Below are positions 9,681-18,900 of a stretch of DNA of 64,000 nucleotides, piece by piece. The DNA is from Ancylothrix sp. D3o (GTDB lineage: Bacteria; Cyanobacteriota; Cyanobacteriia; Cyanobacteriales; Oscillatoriaceae). The notes below the pieces were generated by a model that saw only the letters and a list, made by a program, of their open reading frames with translations, did no database searches and was not told where the DNA came from. Position numbers and translations under genes: made by a program. Position 1 is the stretch's first letter, and every line of letters starts with the position of its first letter. The stretch spans positions 152,590 through 216,589 of the forward strand of contig NZ_JAMXEX010000011.1 of the NCBI RefSeq assembly GCF_025370775.1. The letters run 5' to 3'.

Positions 9681-10097
9681 TTACACTTTAGGAGCCTTAT
9701 CAGAAGCCGCCGACGACTGGGTAAACTTTTTGATAACCTGACGTAAAGTATCAGCATCAAAAGGTTTCGTTAAATATTCCGTCGCCCCCGCCAACCGGCC
9801 CTGAACCTTATCAAAAGTTCCATCTCGCGCCGTTAACATAATAATCGGCAACTTTTGAAACTGAGGCAAATTGCGAATCGTACGACATAACTCTAACCCA
9901 TCAATTCCCGGCATTGTAATATCCAGCAATAAAAGAGAAACCGGTTGATGATAAATCAAAGACAAAGCATCCACAGCATTATCCGCCAATAAAACCCTAT
10001 ACTCGGTTTCTAAAGCGCGTTTGACCAAATTTTGAGTCACAGCACTATCATCCACCGCCATAATTGTTGGCACTGTTTGATAACTTTCAGATGTCAT
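9681..10097 (-). CDS. CheY-like single-domain response regulator
   Basis: 138 residues, all receiver. The acidic pair is Asp16-Asp17 (AVDDSAV), the phospho-acceptor Asp59 is in LLLDITMPGIDG, the Thr/Ala switch is at MLTARDG and Lys111 is in LTKPF, so it should be phosphorylatable. As first gene of the cluster it corresponds to PilH/TaxY/HmpB. A good ribosome site (GGAGAAAAA) precedes the ATG. No PatA-type regulator, usually upstream in such loci, is present before it in this window. The C-terminal AASDKAPKV tail is dispensable-looking. Confidence 0.9.
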   Translation of the reverse strand: MTSESYQTVPTIMAVDDSAVTQNLVKRALETEYRVLLADNAVDALSLIYHQPVSLLLLDITMPGIDGLELCRTIRNLPQFQKLPIIMLTARDGTFDKVQGRLAGATEYLTKPFDADTLRQVIKKFTQSSAASDKAPKV

Positions 10098-10950
10098 AAC
10101 TTTTTCTCCTGATTAACATTAATTTTCCCATGTTTACTATTAAAACAGTGCGTAACCACCCAGACTGAAAAGGCCGTCTCCTCATCAAAAATATCCTATC
10201 TAAAATCCTCATTTTAACTTCCTCCCCTGTTATCCACCAACCTAATTGTCCCTACTGCTTGATAACGTTCATTTTTCCTCAATTTTGTTCCTGATAAATA
10301 CTAATTTTACCATGCCTAACCTTAAAAAAGATATCTTTTTCGCAGGTTGGCAAAGCGATTTTGCAATCTAAAATCTCAAATTTCAAATTTAAAATCTCCA
10401 AGAATTGCCGGCCCCATCAGAAAAGAGGAATCAGCGCTCTGCTCCATAGCTCTGATTTACATAATGCCCAAAAGTTGCCTTCTAACTGCTGTTGGGCTAA
10501 AGAGTTTTTCACACCTTAGACAGCCAGAAAAAGCTCCGACTGCAATAAAATGACAATTCCCTTGTCAAAACGCAGACAAAATTGATTTTATCAACCCCCC
10601 GGTAAGCGTTTCTCAAATCCCTCTCAGAAAAAATATTAATTTTTTTAAAAAAATCTTTGCCCAATCTGGTGACTCGCCATCTCATAACCCTAAACCACTT
10701 CCTAGCCTCATCCCAAAACACCCAAACATCTCAAAACACCCAAAGCCTGCGCCAAAATTATTGCTCTCCAGCCGGCCAGCAAAGCCTTACAGACACCCCA
10801 CACATATTTTACCCCCCACAACTCACCGGCACACCCTCCTCAGCATCATCCTCAAGAATGGTGGCCCACTTCACCCCTTGTCCACAAAGTAGCCGCTAAC
10901 CCTTACCCCGTAAGCTTTCCAAGAAAATTTAAAAAAAATCTAAAAAACTA
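10098..10950. other. Long intergenic region, no supportable gene
   Basis: About 850 bp between the response regulator and the tRNA promoter. Short open frames here lack family resemblance and carry low-complexity repeats, such as the AATCTAAAATCTCAAATT stretch near 10363-10398. The cheY-side 200 bp should hold the promoter of the chemosensory operon, but I see no clear consensus. Confidence 0.5.
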
Positions 10951-10984
10951 TTGACAAACCCTAGTACGCTGCTGTTAATATACT
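10951..10984 (+). promoter_or_regulatory. Probable tRNA-Gln promoter
   Basis: TTGACA at 10951-10956 is a perfect -35 element. Possible -10 elements are TAATAT (10976-10981) or TATACT (10979-10984); spacing of 19-22 bp is longer than ideal. The tRNA begins 16-19 bp downstream. Confidence 0.55.
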
Positions 10985-10999
10985 TAAGGAAACAAGCAA

Positions 11000-11071
11000 T
11001 GGGGTGTCGCCAAGTGGTAAGGCAGCTGGTTTTGGTCCAGCCATTCCGAGGTTCGAATCCTTGCACCCCAG
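11000..11071 (+). tRNA. tRNA-Gln (anticodon TTG)
   Basis: 72 nt cloverleaf. The acceptor arm TGGGGTG (11000-11006) pairs with CACCCCA (11064-11070), with G as discriminator. The anticodon stem GCTGG/CCAGC encloses loop TTTTGGT with anticodon TTG at 11032-11034. The T arm contains GGTTCGAATCC. No CCA is encoded. It is followed by a strong terminator. Confidence 0.97.
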
Positions 11072-11117
11072 TTAAAAAGCCAAACTCAAAACTAAATAAA
11101 ATTTTTGCACCTCATGG

Positions 11118-11159
11118 CCAGCACTGATCACCCCCTTAAAAAACTCAGTGCTGGTTTTT
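11118..11159 (+). terminator. Intrinsic terminator after tRNA-Gln
   Basis: CCAGCACTGA (11118-11127) and TCAGTGCTGG (11145-11154) form a perfect 10-bp stem followed by TTTTT. It lies 46 bp after the tRNA. Confidence 0.8.
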
Positions 11160-11246
11160 GTCATAAGCCATCAATCCTGTACCATCATAAAAAGCAACTC
11201 AGCTATTCACCGCTTCTAAATCTCCAAAATCCTATCCCTCACCGCC

Positions 11247-12026
11247 ATGCTGCTTGCCCCCAACATCCTCGCCCTTGACTTTGATGGAGTCCTCTGTGAC
11301 GGACTGCTAGAGTATTATCAAGCCGCATGGCGCACCTATACTCTGATTTGGCAACCCCCCAACCCCACACCCCCCGCAGACCTAGCCCCAAAATTTTATC
11401 GTCTTCGTCCTGTCATCGAAACCGGCTGGGAAATGCCCCTGCTGATCCACGCCTTAATACAAGGAATAGACGAACCCCAAATCCTCAAAAACTGGCCCAG
11501 CATCGCCCAAACCCTCCTCTTACAAGAAAACCTCAAAGCCGTCGAGCTAGGCGCAAAACTCGATAATTTACGCGATCAATGGATCGCCACAAACCTAAAC
11601 GACTGGCTTAGTTATCACCGCTTTTATCCCGGTACCCTCGAAAAAATCAAACAACTCCTAGAAACCTCCCACAAAACAGTTATCATCACCACCAAAGAAG
11701 GCCGGTTTGTTCGTCAACTTTTAGAACAACAAAACCTCAATTTTCCAGAGCAACTTATTTTTGGAAAAGAACAAAAACGCCCCAAACAAACAATTTTAAA
11801 AGAACTTATCGATCACTCCCCCCCAAATACCCTTATTTGGTTTGTCGAAGACCGGCTCAAAACCCTGCAACTTGTGCAACAACAACCTGACTTAGCGGGA
11901 GTAGGTTTATTTCTGGCAGACTGGGGATACAACACCGCCGACGAAAGAAACCAAGCCCAACTTAACCCCCAGATTCACCTTTTATCTCTGCCACAATTTG
12001 CCGGTGACTTTAGCGGCTGGGTTTAA
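11247..12026 (+). CDS. HAD-superfamily hydrolase
   Basis: 259 residues. Motif I is LALDFDGVLCDG (nucleophile Asp11, acid/base Asp13), motif II is VIITTKEG, the motif III lysine lies in GKEQKRPKQ, and motif IV is IWFVEDRLKTL. A helical cap (about 30-120) sits between motifs I and II, giving a class I arrangement. Such enzymes usually hydrolyse small phosphate esters; the substrate cannot be read from the sequence. The codons are strongly C/A-ending. It stands between the tRNA terminator and a glycosyltransferase on the same strand, 95 bp apart. Confidence 0.8.
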   Translation: MLLAPNILALDFDGVLCDGLLEYYQAAWRTYTLIWQPPNPTPPADLAPKFYRLRPVIETGWEMPLLIHALIQGIDEPQILKNWPSIAQTLLLQENLKAVELGAKLDNLRDQWIATNLNDWLSYHRFYPGTLEKIKQLLETSHKTVIITTKEGRFVRQLLEQQNLNFPEQLIFGKEQKRPKQTILKELIDHSPPNTLIWFVEDRLKTLQLVQQQPDLAGVGLFLADWGYNTADERNQAQLNPQIHLLSLPQFAGDFSGWV

Positions 12027-12121
12027 AAATTTCCCCCAAAAACTTCCCTGATCCCCAATCACAGACCGGCTCATATATACTACAGAAAATTTGGTGTGAG
12101 ATTGTACCCAGAACCGACCCT

Positions 12122-13141
12122 ATGAAAATTCCTTTATTAACCCAAAGGCAAACATCCGATCAAGATTTAGTATCGGAAATAACCCCCGATGTCTCTGTCG
12201 TCGTACCCATTTACAACGAAGTAGAAAGCTTACCCCATCTCATCTCTGCTATCAGCCAATCCCTCACAGAAAGCGGCCTAAGCTACGAAATCATCTGTGT
12301 AGATGACGGTTCAAAAGACGGCTCTCAAGAACTTTTGCGAGAGCTAACCAAAACCAAACAACCCTACCTCCGAGCCATATTACTACGCCGCAACTACGGA
12401 CAAACCCCCGCAATGGCAGCAGGGTTCAATTATGCTCTCGGTAAAGTTGTGATTACAATGGATGGAGACCTCCAAAACGACCCCGCCGACATTCCCCTCC
12501 TCGTTGAAAAATTAAACGAAGGTTACGATTTAGTCAGCGGATGGCGCAAAAACCGGCAAGACGCAGCCCTCAAACGCCTCCTCCCCTCAAAAATTGCCAA
12601 CTGGCTAATCGCCAGAGTCACCGGCGTAAAATTACACGACTATGGTTGCTCCCTTAAAGCCTACCGCGCTGAACTCGTCGCCGATCTCAATCTCTACGGA
12701 GAATTGCACCGATTTTTACCGGCTTTAGCTTTTATAGAAGGTGCGAGAATTACAGAAATGCCGGTGCGCCACCACAAGCGTCAGTATGGCAAAAGCAAAT
12801 ATGGTTTAGACCGCACCTTCCGCGTCCTTATGGACTTGTTAACCATCTTTTTCCTTAAAAAATTCCTCACCCGTCCTATGCACGTTTTTGGCTTATTTGG
12901 CTTAGGTTGTATGGGTCTAGGAACAATTATCGGAATGTATCTCACTTTCGTGAAATTCGGTTTAGGGCAAAGTATTGGCAACCGGCCTCTTTTGATTTTA
13001 GCTGTGTTACTGTTGCTGGCCGGTGTACAGTTATTCAGTTTTGGTTTACTTGCAGAGTTGCTGATGCGAACTTATCACGAATCCCAAGGCCGGCCCATTT
13101 ATCGCGTCCGCGAAATTCTCGATTCTGCACGACAGGCATAA
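12122..13141 (+). CDS. Family 2 glycosyltransferase with C-terminal membrane hairpin (GtrB/ArnC/DPM1-like)
   Basis: 339 residues. The GT-A domain begins at SVVVPIYNEVESLP, with VDDGSKDGS for nucleotide-sugar binding, MDGDLQNDP as the DxD-type metal site, and the HDYGCSLKAYR and KRQYGKSKYG motifs common to polyprenyl-phosphate glycosyltransferases. Two hydrophobic segments (about 250-275 and 290-315) should anchor it in the cytoplasmic membrane. Family members move a hexose, or in ArnC a modified sugar, onto undecaprenyl or dolichyl phosphate for envelope glycan work. Substrate unknown. Confidence 0.87.
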   Translation: MKIPLLTQRQTSDQDLVSEITPDVSVVVPIYNEVESLPHLISAISQSLTESGLSYEIICVDDGSKDGSQELLRELTKTKQPYLRAILLRRNYGQTPAMAAGFNYALGKVVITMDGDLQNDPADIPLLVEKLNEGYDLVSGWRKNRQDAALKRLLPSKIANWLIARVTGVKLHDYGCSLKAYRAELVADLNLYGELHRFLPALAFIEGARITEMPVRHHKRQYGKSKYGLDRTFRVLMDLLTIFFLKKFLTRPMHVFGLFGLGCMGLGTIIGMYLTFVKFGLGQSIGNRPLLILAVLLLLAGVQLFSFGLLAELLMRTYHESQGRPIYRVREILDSARQA

Positions 13142-13156
13142 GCTTGTTAGCAAAAC

Positions 13157-13228
13157 ATCCCCCCTCGCTGTGTCTTGAAAAGGCAGCGAACAAGAGGAAA
13201 AATGTCTTTTTTTAAGGCAAGGGGGGAT
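13157..13228 (+). terminator. Long-armed inverted repeat after the glycosyltransferase
   Basis: ATCCCCCCTCGC (13157-13168) and GCAAGGGGGGAT (13217-13228) pair with one mismatch across a loop of about 48 nt; T-rich sequence follows. It may terminate the upstream gene, though the large loop is atypical. Confidence 0.4.
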
Positions 13229-13288
13229 CTATTTTATGGCTGTCGGGCTTTTTGACAGTAGAATGGGTTAAGGCCGGTTTTTAACCGC

Positions 13289-13421
13289 TAAGTAGAAGCA
13301 CTTAATTATTTGTAGGATGCTTCGAGCGTAAGCGATACCCATCAAAGCGTTGAGAGTGTTGGGTTTCGTTCCTCTACCCAACCTACATTACATATAGAGT
13401 TTAATTAAGTTGACTTACTTA
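13289..13421 (+). repeat. 133-bp imperfect palindromic element, copy A
   Basis: It starts TAAGTAGAAGCACTTAATTA and ends TTAATTAAGTTGACTTACTTA, so its ends are inverted repeats. The core contains GTAGG, GCGTAAGCGATACCCATCAAAGC and GTGTTGGGTTTCGTTCCTCTACCCAACCTAC. Related copies lie at 23854-23984 (same strand) and 31645-31777 (opposite strand). It carries no coding frame. The rest of the 13.2-13.8 kb gap shows nothing recognisable. Confidence 0.85.
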
Positions 13422-13815
13422 TCTGTGCGATTCTTATGTTCAAAAAGTAAACTCACTACAACAAGAAACGGGGTTTATTTGTCCATATATACTTACCTAA
13501 AAATAGCTATCAACTCAATCAAAGCAATGAAATAATATCCCAAAGCAGCAAAAGTATTCTTAATTATTTACTTTCTCACTTCCAAACAATTAGCCACAGA
13601 TCCTATCGTTAACCGGCATTTATTTCGCAGCACCGCATCAATTTATAAAACTCATTCCAAATCAGCAGACATAACCTCATCCCAAACAAAATAGCCCCAT
13701 TCTAAAACACCAACCAAGCAAAAAGCTTTCCTCCTTATTAAAAAATCTCCTCATTGATTCCACAACAAAAGCGATAATCTGAATATTCATCCCTCCATAC
13801 TCTCAAAAACAAACA

Positions 13816-14394
13816 ATGAAATACGACATCCCCGCCATCATCTCTGGTTATGCCCAAGGCTACTTTCTGATGGCAATCGATGACGAAGACCAGCTCGACT
13901 GGTACTCTAGCAAAGAACGTGCCCTCATTCCCCTCGATGACCGCTTTCGCTATCCAAAATCCCTCAACCGAGTCCTCAACTCCAACCGCTTCACCATCGC
14001 CATAAACCGCGACTTCCCCGCCGTCGTTGAAGGATGCAGCAACCGCGAAACCACCTGGATCACCCCGGAACTCAAAGAAATTTATTACGAAATGTATCAA
14101 ACCGGCTGGGCATATAGTTTTGAAACTTGGCAAGGAAACGACCTCGCCGGCGGAATTTTAGGCATCGTCATCGGCGGCGCATTCATCGGCGAATCGATGT
14201 TTTATCGCATTCCCGAAGCCTCAAAAGTTGCAATGGTAAAACTTGTTGAACGTCTCAGAAAACGCAACTTTGTCTTATTTGATGCCCAAATGGATAACCC
14301 CCACCTCGAAAGATTTGGCTCTTACATCATCCCCAACTCAGACTATCAAAAATTGCTCCAAAAAGCTCTACAACGCCGGTGTTATTTAGATTAG
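13816..14394 (+). CDS. aat: Leucyl/phenylalanyl-tRNA--protein transferase
   Basis: 192 residues, slightly shorter than E. coli Aat. Family landmarks are present in order: YAQGYFLMA, WYSSKERALIPLD, CSNRETTWITPEL, YSFETWQGNDLAGGILGIVIGGAFIGESMF, ASKVAMVKLVERL and FDAQMDNPHLERFGS. The enzyme adds Leu or Phe from aminoacyl-tRNA to proteins with N-terminal Lys or Arg, marking them for ClpS/ClpAP(C)-type degradation. The ATG start follows a C/A-rich leader. Next gene is 51 bp downstream on the same strand. Confidence 0.93.
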   Translation: MKYDIPAIISGYAQGYFLMAIDDEDQLDWYSSKERALIPLDDRFRYPKSLNRVLNSNRFTIAINRDFPAVVEGCSNRETTWITPELKEIYYEMYQTGWAYSFETWQGNDLAGGILGIVIGGAFIGESMFYRIPEASKVAMVKLVERLRKRNFVLFDAQMDNPHLERFGSYIIPNSDYQKLLQKALQRRCYLD

Positions 14395-14445
14395 CCCCCA
14401 TAATGTATGATGTAATTGTTTATTCCCTAGGCTGCATCATCCACA

Positions 14446-15042
14446 ATGAACAACACCCAGGAACAACTCAATAAACTCTTGCAACTCAGAAACGAGTACC
14501 CAGAAAAACAAGAAGAAATCGACCAACAAATTTACGAAAAATTTTGCCAAACTCACGCGATCTTAGTCATTGATATGTCTGGGTTTTCGCGGACAACCTT
14601 CCGCTACGGTATCATTCACTTTTTGGCAATGATTCATCAAATGAAAACCGTTGTTATTCCTGCCATAGAAAGCACGGGTGGCAAACTCATCAAACAAGAT
14701 GCCGATAATATTTTTGCCGTATTTCCTACTGTTAACCAAGCCGTAGAATGTTCTTTTAAATTGCAACAACTCACCGGCACCGTCAACACCATCCTCCCCG
14801 AAGAAAAAGACATTCATCTATGTATTGGCATCGGCTACGGAAAAATTTTAATGATTGACAACCATGATATGTATGGAAGTGAATTTAACCTCGCCGCCAA
14901 ACTTGGAGAAGACTTAGCCCAAAGAAACGAAATTTTATTAACTCAAGAAGCCTATCAAAACTTAAACCCAAAACAAGGCGAATGGCAAGAAGTAGAATTT
15001 TCTGTTTCTGGCCTAGAATTCATCGCCTATAAACCAAAATAA
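14446..15042 (+). CDS. Class III nucleotide cyclase-like protein
   Basis: 198 residues: an N-terminal coiled segment (about 1-35) and one cyclase homology domain. The first metal Asp is Asp43 (LVIDMSGFS) and the second is Asp87 (KQDADNIFAVF), with Lys83 where the purine-recognition Lys sits. Asn148 of FNLAAKL matches the transition-state Asn, but the transition-state Arg four residues on is Lys152. It could be a weak cyclase, use another substrate, or be a non-catalytic relative. No sensor domain is attached and no membrane segment is seen. Confidence 0.75.
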   Translation: MNNTQEQLNKLLQLRNEYPEKQEEIDQQIYEKFCQTHAILVIDMSGFSRTTFRYGIIHFLAMIHQMKTVVIPAIESTGGKLIKQDADNIFAVFPTVNQAVECSFKLQQLTGTVNTILPEEKDIHLCIGIGYGKILMIDNHDMYGSEFNLAAKLGEDLAQRNEILLTQEAYQNLNPKQGEWQEVEFSVSGLEFIAYKPK

Positions 15043-15105
15043 GCCTAATCGCGCTAACATAACAAAAGTTAACATTGTTGTGAGCGAAAGGCCACCCGCA
15101 AAAAA

Positions 15106-15564
15106 ATGAGCGTCAAAGTTGGAGACATCGCCCCAGACTTCACTCTTGCTTCCCAAACCGGCACCCCCGTCAGCCTCAAAGATTTTCGCGGTAAAAAAGC
15201 CGTTGTCCTCTATTTTTACCCAAAAGACGACACCCCTGGTTGCACCGCCGAATCTTGCGGTTTCCGCGACAATTATCAAACTTTCATTGATGCCGGTGCT
15301 GAAGTGATCGGAGTCAGCGGAGACTCGCCAGAATCTCATCAAAAATTTGCCAAAAAATACAACCTGCCTTTTAGTCTCCTCAGTGACACCGGCAACCAAG
15401 TGCGTAAAACCTATGGAGTCCCCGCCGCCGCCTTTGGTTTACTCCCAGGAAGAGTCACTTATGTCATTGACAAAGACGGCGTTATTCGCCACATTTTTAA
15501 CTCTATGATGAACTTTCAAGGCCACATCCAAGAATCTTTGCAAACCTTACAAACTATTGCCTAA
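15106..15564 (+). CDS. bcp: Peroxiredoxin Q / bacterioferritin comigratory protein
   Basis: 152 residues of thioredoxin fold. The peroxidatic Cys46 lies in TPGCTAES and the resolving Cys51 is five residues on, the atypical 2-Cys PrxQ arrangement in which both thiols are on one helix. It reduces H2O2 and organic peroxides using thioredoxin. GDIAPDF at the start and FYPKDDTPGC are diagnostic. No signal peptide, so it is cytoplasmic; thylakoid association as in plant PrxQ cannot be judged. Confidence 0.95.
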   Translation: MSVKVGDIAPDFTLASQTGTPVSLKDFRGKKAVVLYFYPKDDTPGCTAESCGFRDNYQTFIDAGAEVIGVSGDSPESHQKFAKKYNLPFSLLSDTGNQVRKTYGVPAAAFGLLPGRVTYVIDKDGVIRHIFNSMMNFQGHIQESLQTLQTIA

Positions 15565-15606
15565 CTAGGCTGGGCTAGGCCGACCTTTTTCTGTTTTTCG
15601 GTTGCC

Positions 15607-15635
15607 AGGTGGGTTAGCTATGCCCACCTTTTTTT
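15607..15635 (+). terminator. Intrinsic terminator after bcp
   Basis: AGGTGGG (15607-15613) and CCCACCT (15623-15629) pair around a 9-nt loop, followed by a T run. A related CCGGTGGGGATATCCCACC palindrome lies about 40 bp further on. Confidence 0.7.
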
Positions 15636-15726
15636 GTTTCTTGAAGCGGCTGGTTTTTGGGTTGGCCGGTGGGGATATCCCACCCTACAATCAGGTGGGC
15701 ATAGCAACCCCATCAACTTTAGCTTT

Positions 15727-16380
15727 TTAGCTTTTAACTTCCTTCAAAGAAGGGCTATTACCGGCAGCAGTTTTGCCATTTTTTCCGTTTCCTTGCCCAT
15801 TGCCATTGCGAGGAAGAATTAATCCATAACCGCCATGATGTTTGCGTTCATAGATCACATTAATTTCCCCTGTTTCGGCATTGCGGAACATATAAAAATC
15901 GTGATCAATTAATTGAAGTTGTTCCAAAGCTTCTTGCACCGTCATGGGCGGCATTGCAAAATACTTTGTGCGTACTACATCCGCCGGCAATTCCGCAGTA
16001 CGATTGCCAATCAAATCAGAAACAACCGTTGCTTCTTCAGCCTCGACAGCCGTTGCTATTGACTGAGCAGTAGTTTTTTGATCCTGCCGTTTTTCCTTAT
16101 ATTTCCGTAATTGCCGCGAAATTTTATCCGCCACTAAATCAATACTTGCATAAAGATTTTCGCTGCTTTCTTCTGCACGGATTACAGTACCATTGGCATA
16201 AATTGTCACCTCAGCCGATTGTTTAGAACCGATCCGAGGATTGCGGGCCACTGACAAATGTACATCCACTTCCATTGTTAAATGCTGAAAGTGACTCACC
16301 GCCTTCTCAATCTTTTGATTGACGTACTCACGAATCGCATCGGTGATTTCAATATTTTTGCCATGGATAACAAGCTTCAT
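15727..16380 (-). CDS. lrtA: Long-form ribosome hibernation promoting factor (LrtA)
   Basis: 217 residues from the ATG that gives [20 protein letters not shown]; an upstream in-frame start nine codons earlier lacks family support. The N-terminal domain (about 1-105) is the ribosome-binding S30AE/HPF fold. The C-terminal domain (about 150-205, with [19 protein letters not shown] and [20 protein letters not shown]) mediates dimerization into 100S ribosomes. A Gly/Asn-rich tail follows. LrtA is the light-repressed transcript product of cyanobacteria, and its message is known for a long 5' leader. The 630-bp gap upstream fits that. Confidence 0.92.
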   Translation of the reverse strand: MKLVIHGKNIEITDAIREYVNQKIEKAVSHFQHLTMEVDVHLSVARNPRIGSKQSAEVTIYANGTVIRAEESSENLYASIDLVADKISRQLRKYKEKRQDQKTTAQSIATAVEAEEATVVSDLIGNRTAELPADVVRTKYFAMPPMTVQEALEQLQLIDHDFYMFRNAETGEINVIYERKHHGGYGLILPRNGNGQGNGKNGKTAAGNSPSLKEVKS

Positions 16381-16432
16381 ATTTGCATTTTCCGCTGAAT
16401 ACCCCACCCTAAGACAATTACCATCGGTGAGG

Positions 16433-16461
16433 GGAAAGCGGGGCGGTCATTACCGCTTTCC
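16433..16461 (-). promoter_or_regulatory. Perfect hairpin in the lrtA leader region
   Basis: GGAAAGCGG (16433-16441) and CCGCTTTCC (16453-16461) form a perfect 9-bp stem with an 11-nt loop, 52-81 nt upstream of the lrtA start. No T run follows on either strand, so it reads better as a leader structure than a terminator. Confidence 0.5.
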
Positions 16462-17141
16462 TAAAATTAATGAATTGGCCCGTTTTTCTGGCCTGTTTAT
16501 CAAAAACAGAGCCGAACTTTTTTGAGTTTTTTTCTTGCCGATTCTCGAAAGCCACCGTGACGTCAAACACAACGTTTATTAGACTTTCTCAATGGTTCAC
16601 AGAGGACAAATAAAGACCTCTGGCGGGAATTGATCAACCGGCAATACTCCGCTATTTCTATCTAAACCACTTTTGCCACAAGGGTCGCGCTTATAAACTT
16701 GATGCGTCCCGACGGCGACAACTGCCCTACCGTTCGCACTTTCTATTTGTGTAGCGTCCCGTAGGTATGGCCTGGTTGTAACTAACTCCTCTCCTCAAAA
16801 AATTTGTTTCTAATTACAGAATATCACTTTGTATTCCGAACAACAGCAAGTTTTACTTTCTCTTTAAAATCTGTTGCATTCCTTGAAAAATCGTATTAAT
16901 TTTCTCCCCAATTTCCGAGTAAATTTAAGTCAATTTACTCTTGATTTTTTGGTAGTTTTACCCTATTTTATATCATTTTTGTTTTTGCGTCTAGCGATCT
17001 GAGAGTTAATTTTTGCCTGGACATACCAGCCGAGTCGCTTCTCAAAGCACTTGTCAGCCATCCCCCGGAGCCGGTGAACAGGTCAACCGGCCCCCAAAAG
17101 TTTTAAAATGTCAGCGCCAACCTCAACCAAAAAACCGACCT
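16462..17141. other. Divergent intergenic region between lrtA and lipB
   Basis: Contains a small CAGAGG/CCTCTG hairpin near 16600-16622 and otherwise AT-rich sequence. No gene or known RNA family was recognised. Promoters for both flanking genes should lie here. Confidence 0.45.
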
Positions 17142-17816
17142 TTGTTCAATCTCAACCCAAACCAAACGCAGCAAAACTGTCTACTGTACAACCGGCCCAT
17201 AGTCCCCTACATGACCGCCTGGACATGGCAACAAAATCTCGTCAACCAGCGCCGGCAAAACCCCGACCTAGAAGACATCCTGATATTGCTAGAACACCCG
17301 CCTGTTTACACGCTAGGACGCGGTGCAACCTTAGAATTCCTCAAATTTGACCCCACCACTTGCCCCGATGAAATCCACCGCATCGAACGCGGCGGAGAAG
17401 TAACCTATCACTGTCCGGGGCAACTAATCGGTTATCCGATCCTCAACCTCAAACGCCACCAACCAGACTTACACTGGTATCTCCGCCAACTCGAAGAAGT
17501 GATCATTCAAGTCCTTGATCAATACAACCTCAAAGGCGAACGCATCGAAGGCTTAACCGGCGTCTGGGTAGAAAATCGAAAAGTCGCCGCCATCGGCATC
17601 AAAGTCAGCCGGTGGATCACCATGCACGGTTTTGCCCTCAACATCAACCCCAACCTCGAAGGCTTCCAAAAAATCATCCCCTGCGGCATCGCCCACAAGC
17701 CGGTCGGCAGCCTCGCCGAATTTATCCCAAACATAGACCCAAACTCCGTAAGGCAAAGAATCGCCACAACCTTTGGCGCAGTCTTTCAGCTAAATATGCT
17801 TGAAATCGTCTCCTAA
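17142..17816 (+). CDS. lipB: Octanoyl-[acyl carrier protein]:protein N-octanoyltransferase
   Basis: LipB moves octanoate from ACP to lipoyl domains of pyruvate dehydrogenase and glycine cleavage H protein. Diagnostic blocks are [53 protein letters not shown] with the catalytic Lys, and [14 protein letters not shown] with the catalytic Cys. The start is uncertain. The frame is open from a TTG at 17013, but family alignment begins around [10 protein letters not shown]. The TTG at 17142 gives 224 residues, close to usual length; the first in-frame ATG is 17211. None has a convincing ribosome site. Confidence 0.88.
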   Translation: MFNLNPNQTQQNCLLYNRPIVPYMTAWTWQQNLVNQRRQNPDLEDILILLEHPPVYTLGRGATLEFLKFDPTTCPDEIHRIERGGEVTYHCPGQLIGYPILNLKRHQPDLHWYLRQLEEVIIQVLDQYNLKGERIEGLTGVWVENRKVAAIGIKVSRWITMHGFALNINPNLEGFQKIIPCGIAHKPVGSLAEFIPNIDPNSVRQRIATTFGAVFQLNMLEIVS

Positions 17817-18302
17817 GCTTGGCCCTCGCCCCCATCCCTCAACATTAAGAAACATCTCAGAGAAACATCCCATAAACCCACTTTGAAACATCCCATCAAA
17901 AAAGCCATCGCTTCACACAGCTAAAAATGCCCCTACAGATTGTAGATAAAAATCCCCAACCCTCCAAAAAAGACAAGCCAATTTTCAACGCCCCAGAACC
18001 TAGAAAATTTGGCCTTTTCGCAACAATAATTAATATAAAGCCACATTTTATCCCCACAGCAAAGGTAAAGGGCATTTCCAATCTAGGCATCAAGCATTTA
18101 AAATCGAAAAGGGTAGAAAACCAGCAGCAAGATTTGGACGGGGTGCATCAACAAGCTAAAAATTCATTGTTCCTTCCGCATAAGAAGTATGGATGGTGTA
18201 GAGGACTGCCGGCAGGAAGGATTTTCTATTTTCCAGCTTGTTGTTAAAAATTACTAAATTCTCCCCAGCGTGAAAACCTATTCACCCCCCTTTTTTGTGC
18301 TT
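17817..18302. other. Intergenic, no supportable gene
   Basis: A 106-codon frame at 17927-18247 shows no family resemblance and ends in Cys/aromatic-rich translation. No hairpin or repeat stands out. Confidence 0.4.
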
Positions 18303-18704
18303 ATGAGCCTACCAACAACAAAGGATACCGCCTACGTCGAATTAGTGCATTTTAGTTTACGAGCCGAAGCAGCCAAAGTTCACCGACCTTTAGGCTCCCC
18401 AAAATTAAAACCAGCCCAAACTTATCTTGAAACCCCACAAGATACAGAAACAGATGCAATGACTGGCTGGTATTCATCGAGTGTCAGTTTCGCCTCACCC
18501 CTGCAAAGTCTCCGCTACCGAGATAAAACAGCTTTAAACGCACTCTTTGAAGGAAACGACCTGGAAGCGATTATTCTTGATGTTGTCACTAATCTTTTAT
18601 GGTTGTGTCCTGAGCCTTGCTGGGAAGAAAATTCCTATGAGCTTTTAAAGGAATTTCTCGTAGAAGACTGGGTGCCGAGTTGTATGCAGAAATCCAAGAT
18701 ATAG
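18303..18704 (+). CDS. Hypothetical protein
   Basis: 133 residues from the ATG (MSLPTTKDTAY); a GTG 11 codons earlier is possible. Not recognised. It is soluble and acidic, with a WLCPEPCWEENSYELLKEFL stretch bearing two Cys and a plausible amphipathic C-terminal half. Base composition is like its neighbours. It stands alone, facing the convergent ssb. Confidence 0.5.
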   Translation: MSLPTTKDTAYVELVHFSLRAEAAKVHRPLGSPKLKPAQTYLETPQDTETDAMTGWYSSSVSFASPLQSLRYRDKTALNALFEGNDLEAIILDVVTNLLWLCPEPCWEENSYELLKEFLVEDWVPSCMQKSKI

Positions 18705-18900
18705 TCGTTCGCTTCGCCATAGGCTCCCTTGCATTCCCCAAAACCGGCAATTTTAATTTTTCGCACCTTTATCATACTTTAGAAACGTATAAAGTTTAAT
18801 TTTGTTACGTTTCTTTTTTCCGAAAAAAAGGGGGGAGAATTAACCGGCCCCATGACCAATCTCCCCCTTATTTCGGCCCACCAAACCTTACAAAAATCTC

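Noticed and set aside
17927..18247. 106-codon frame between lipB and the hypothetical gene
   Set aside because: No recognisable domain, no ribosome site, and odd Cys/Phe-rich tail; not supported as a gene.
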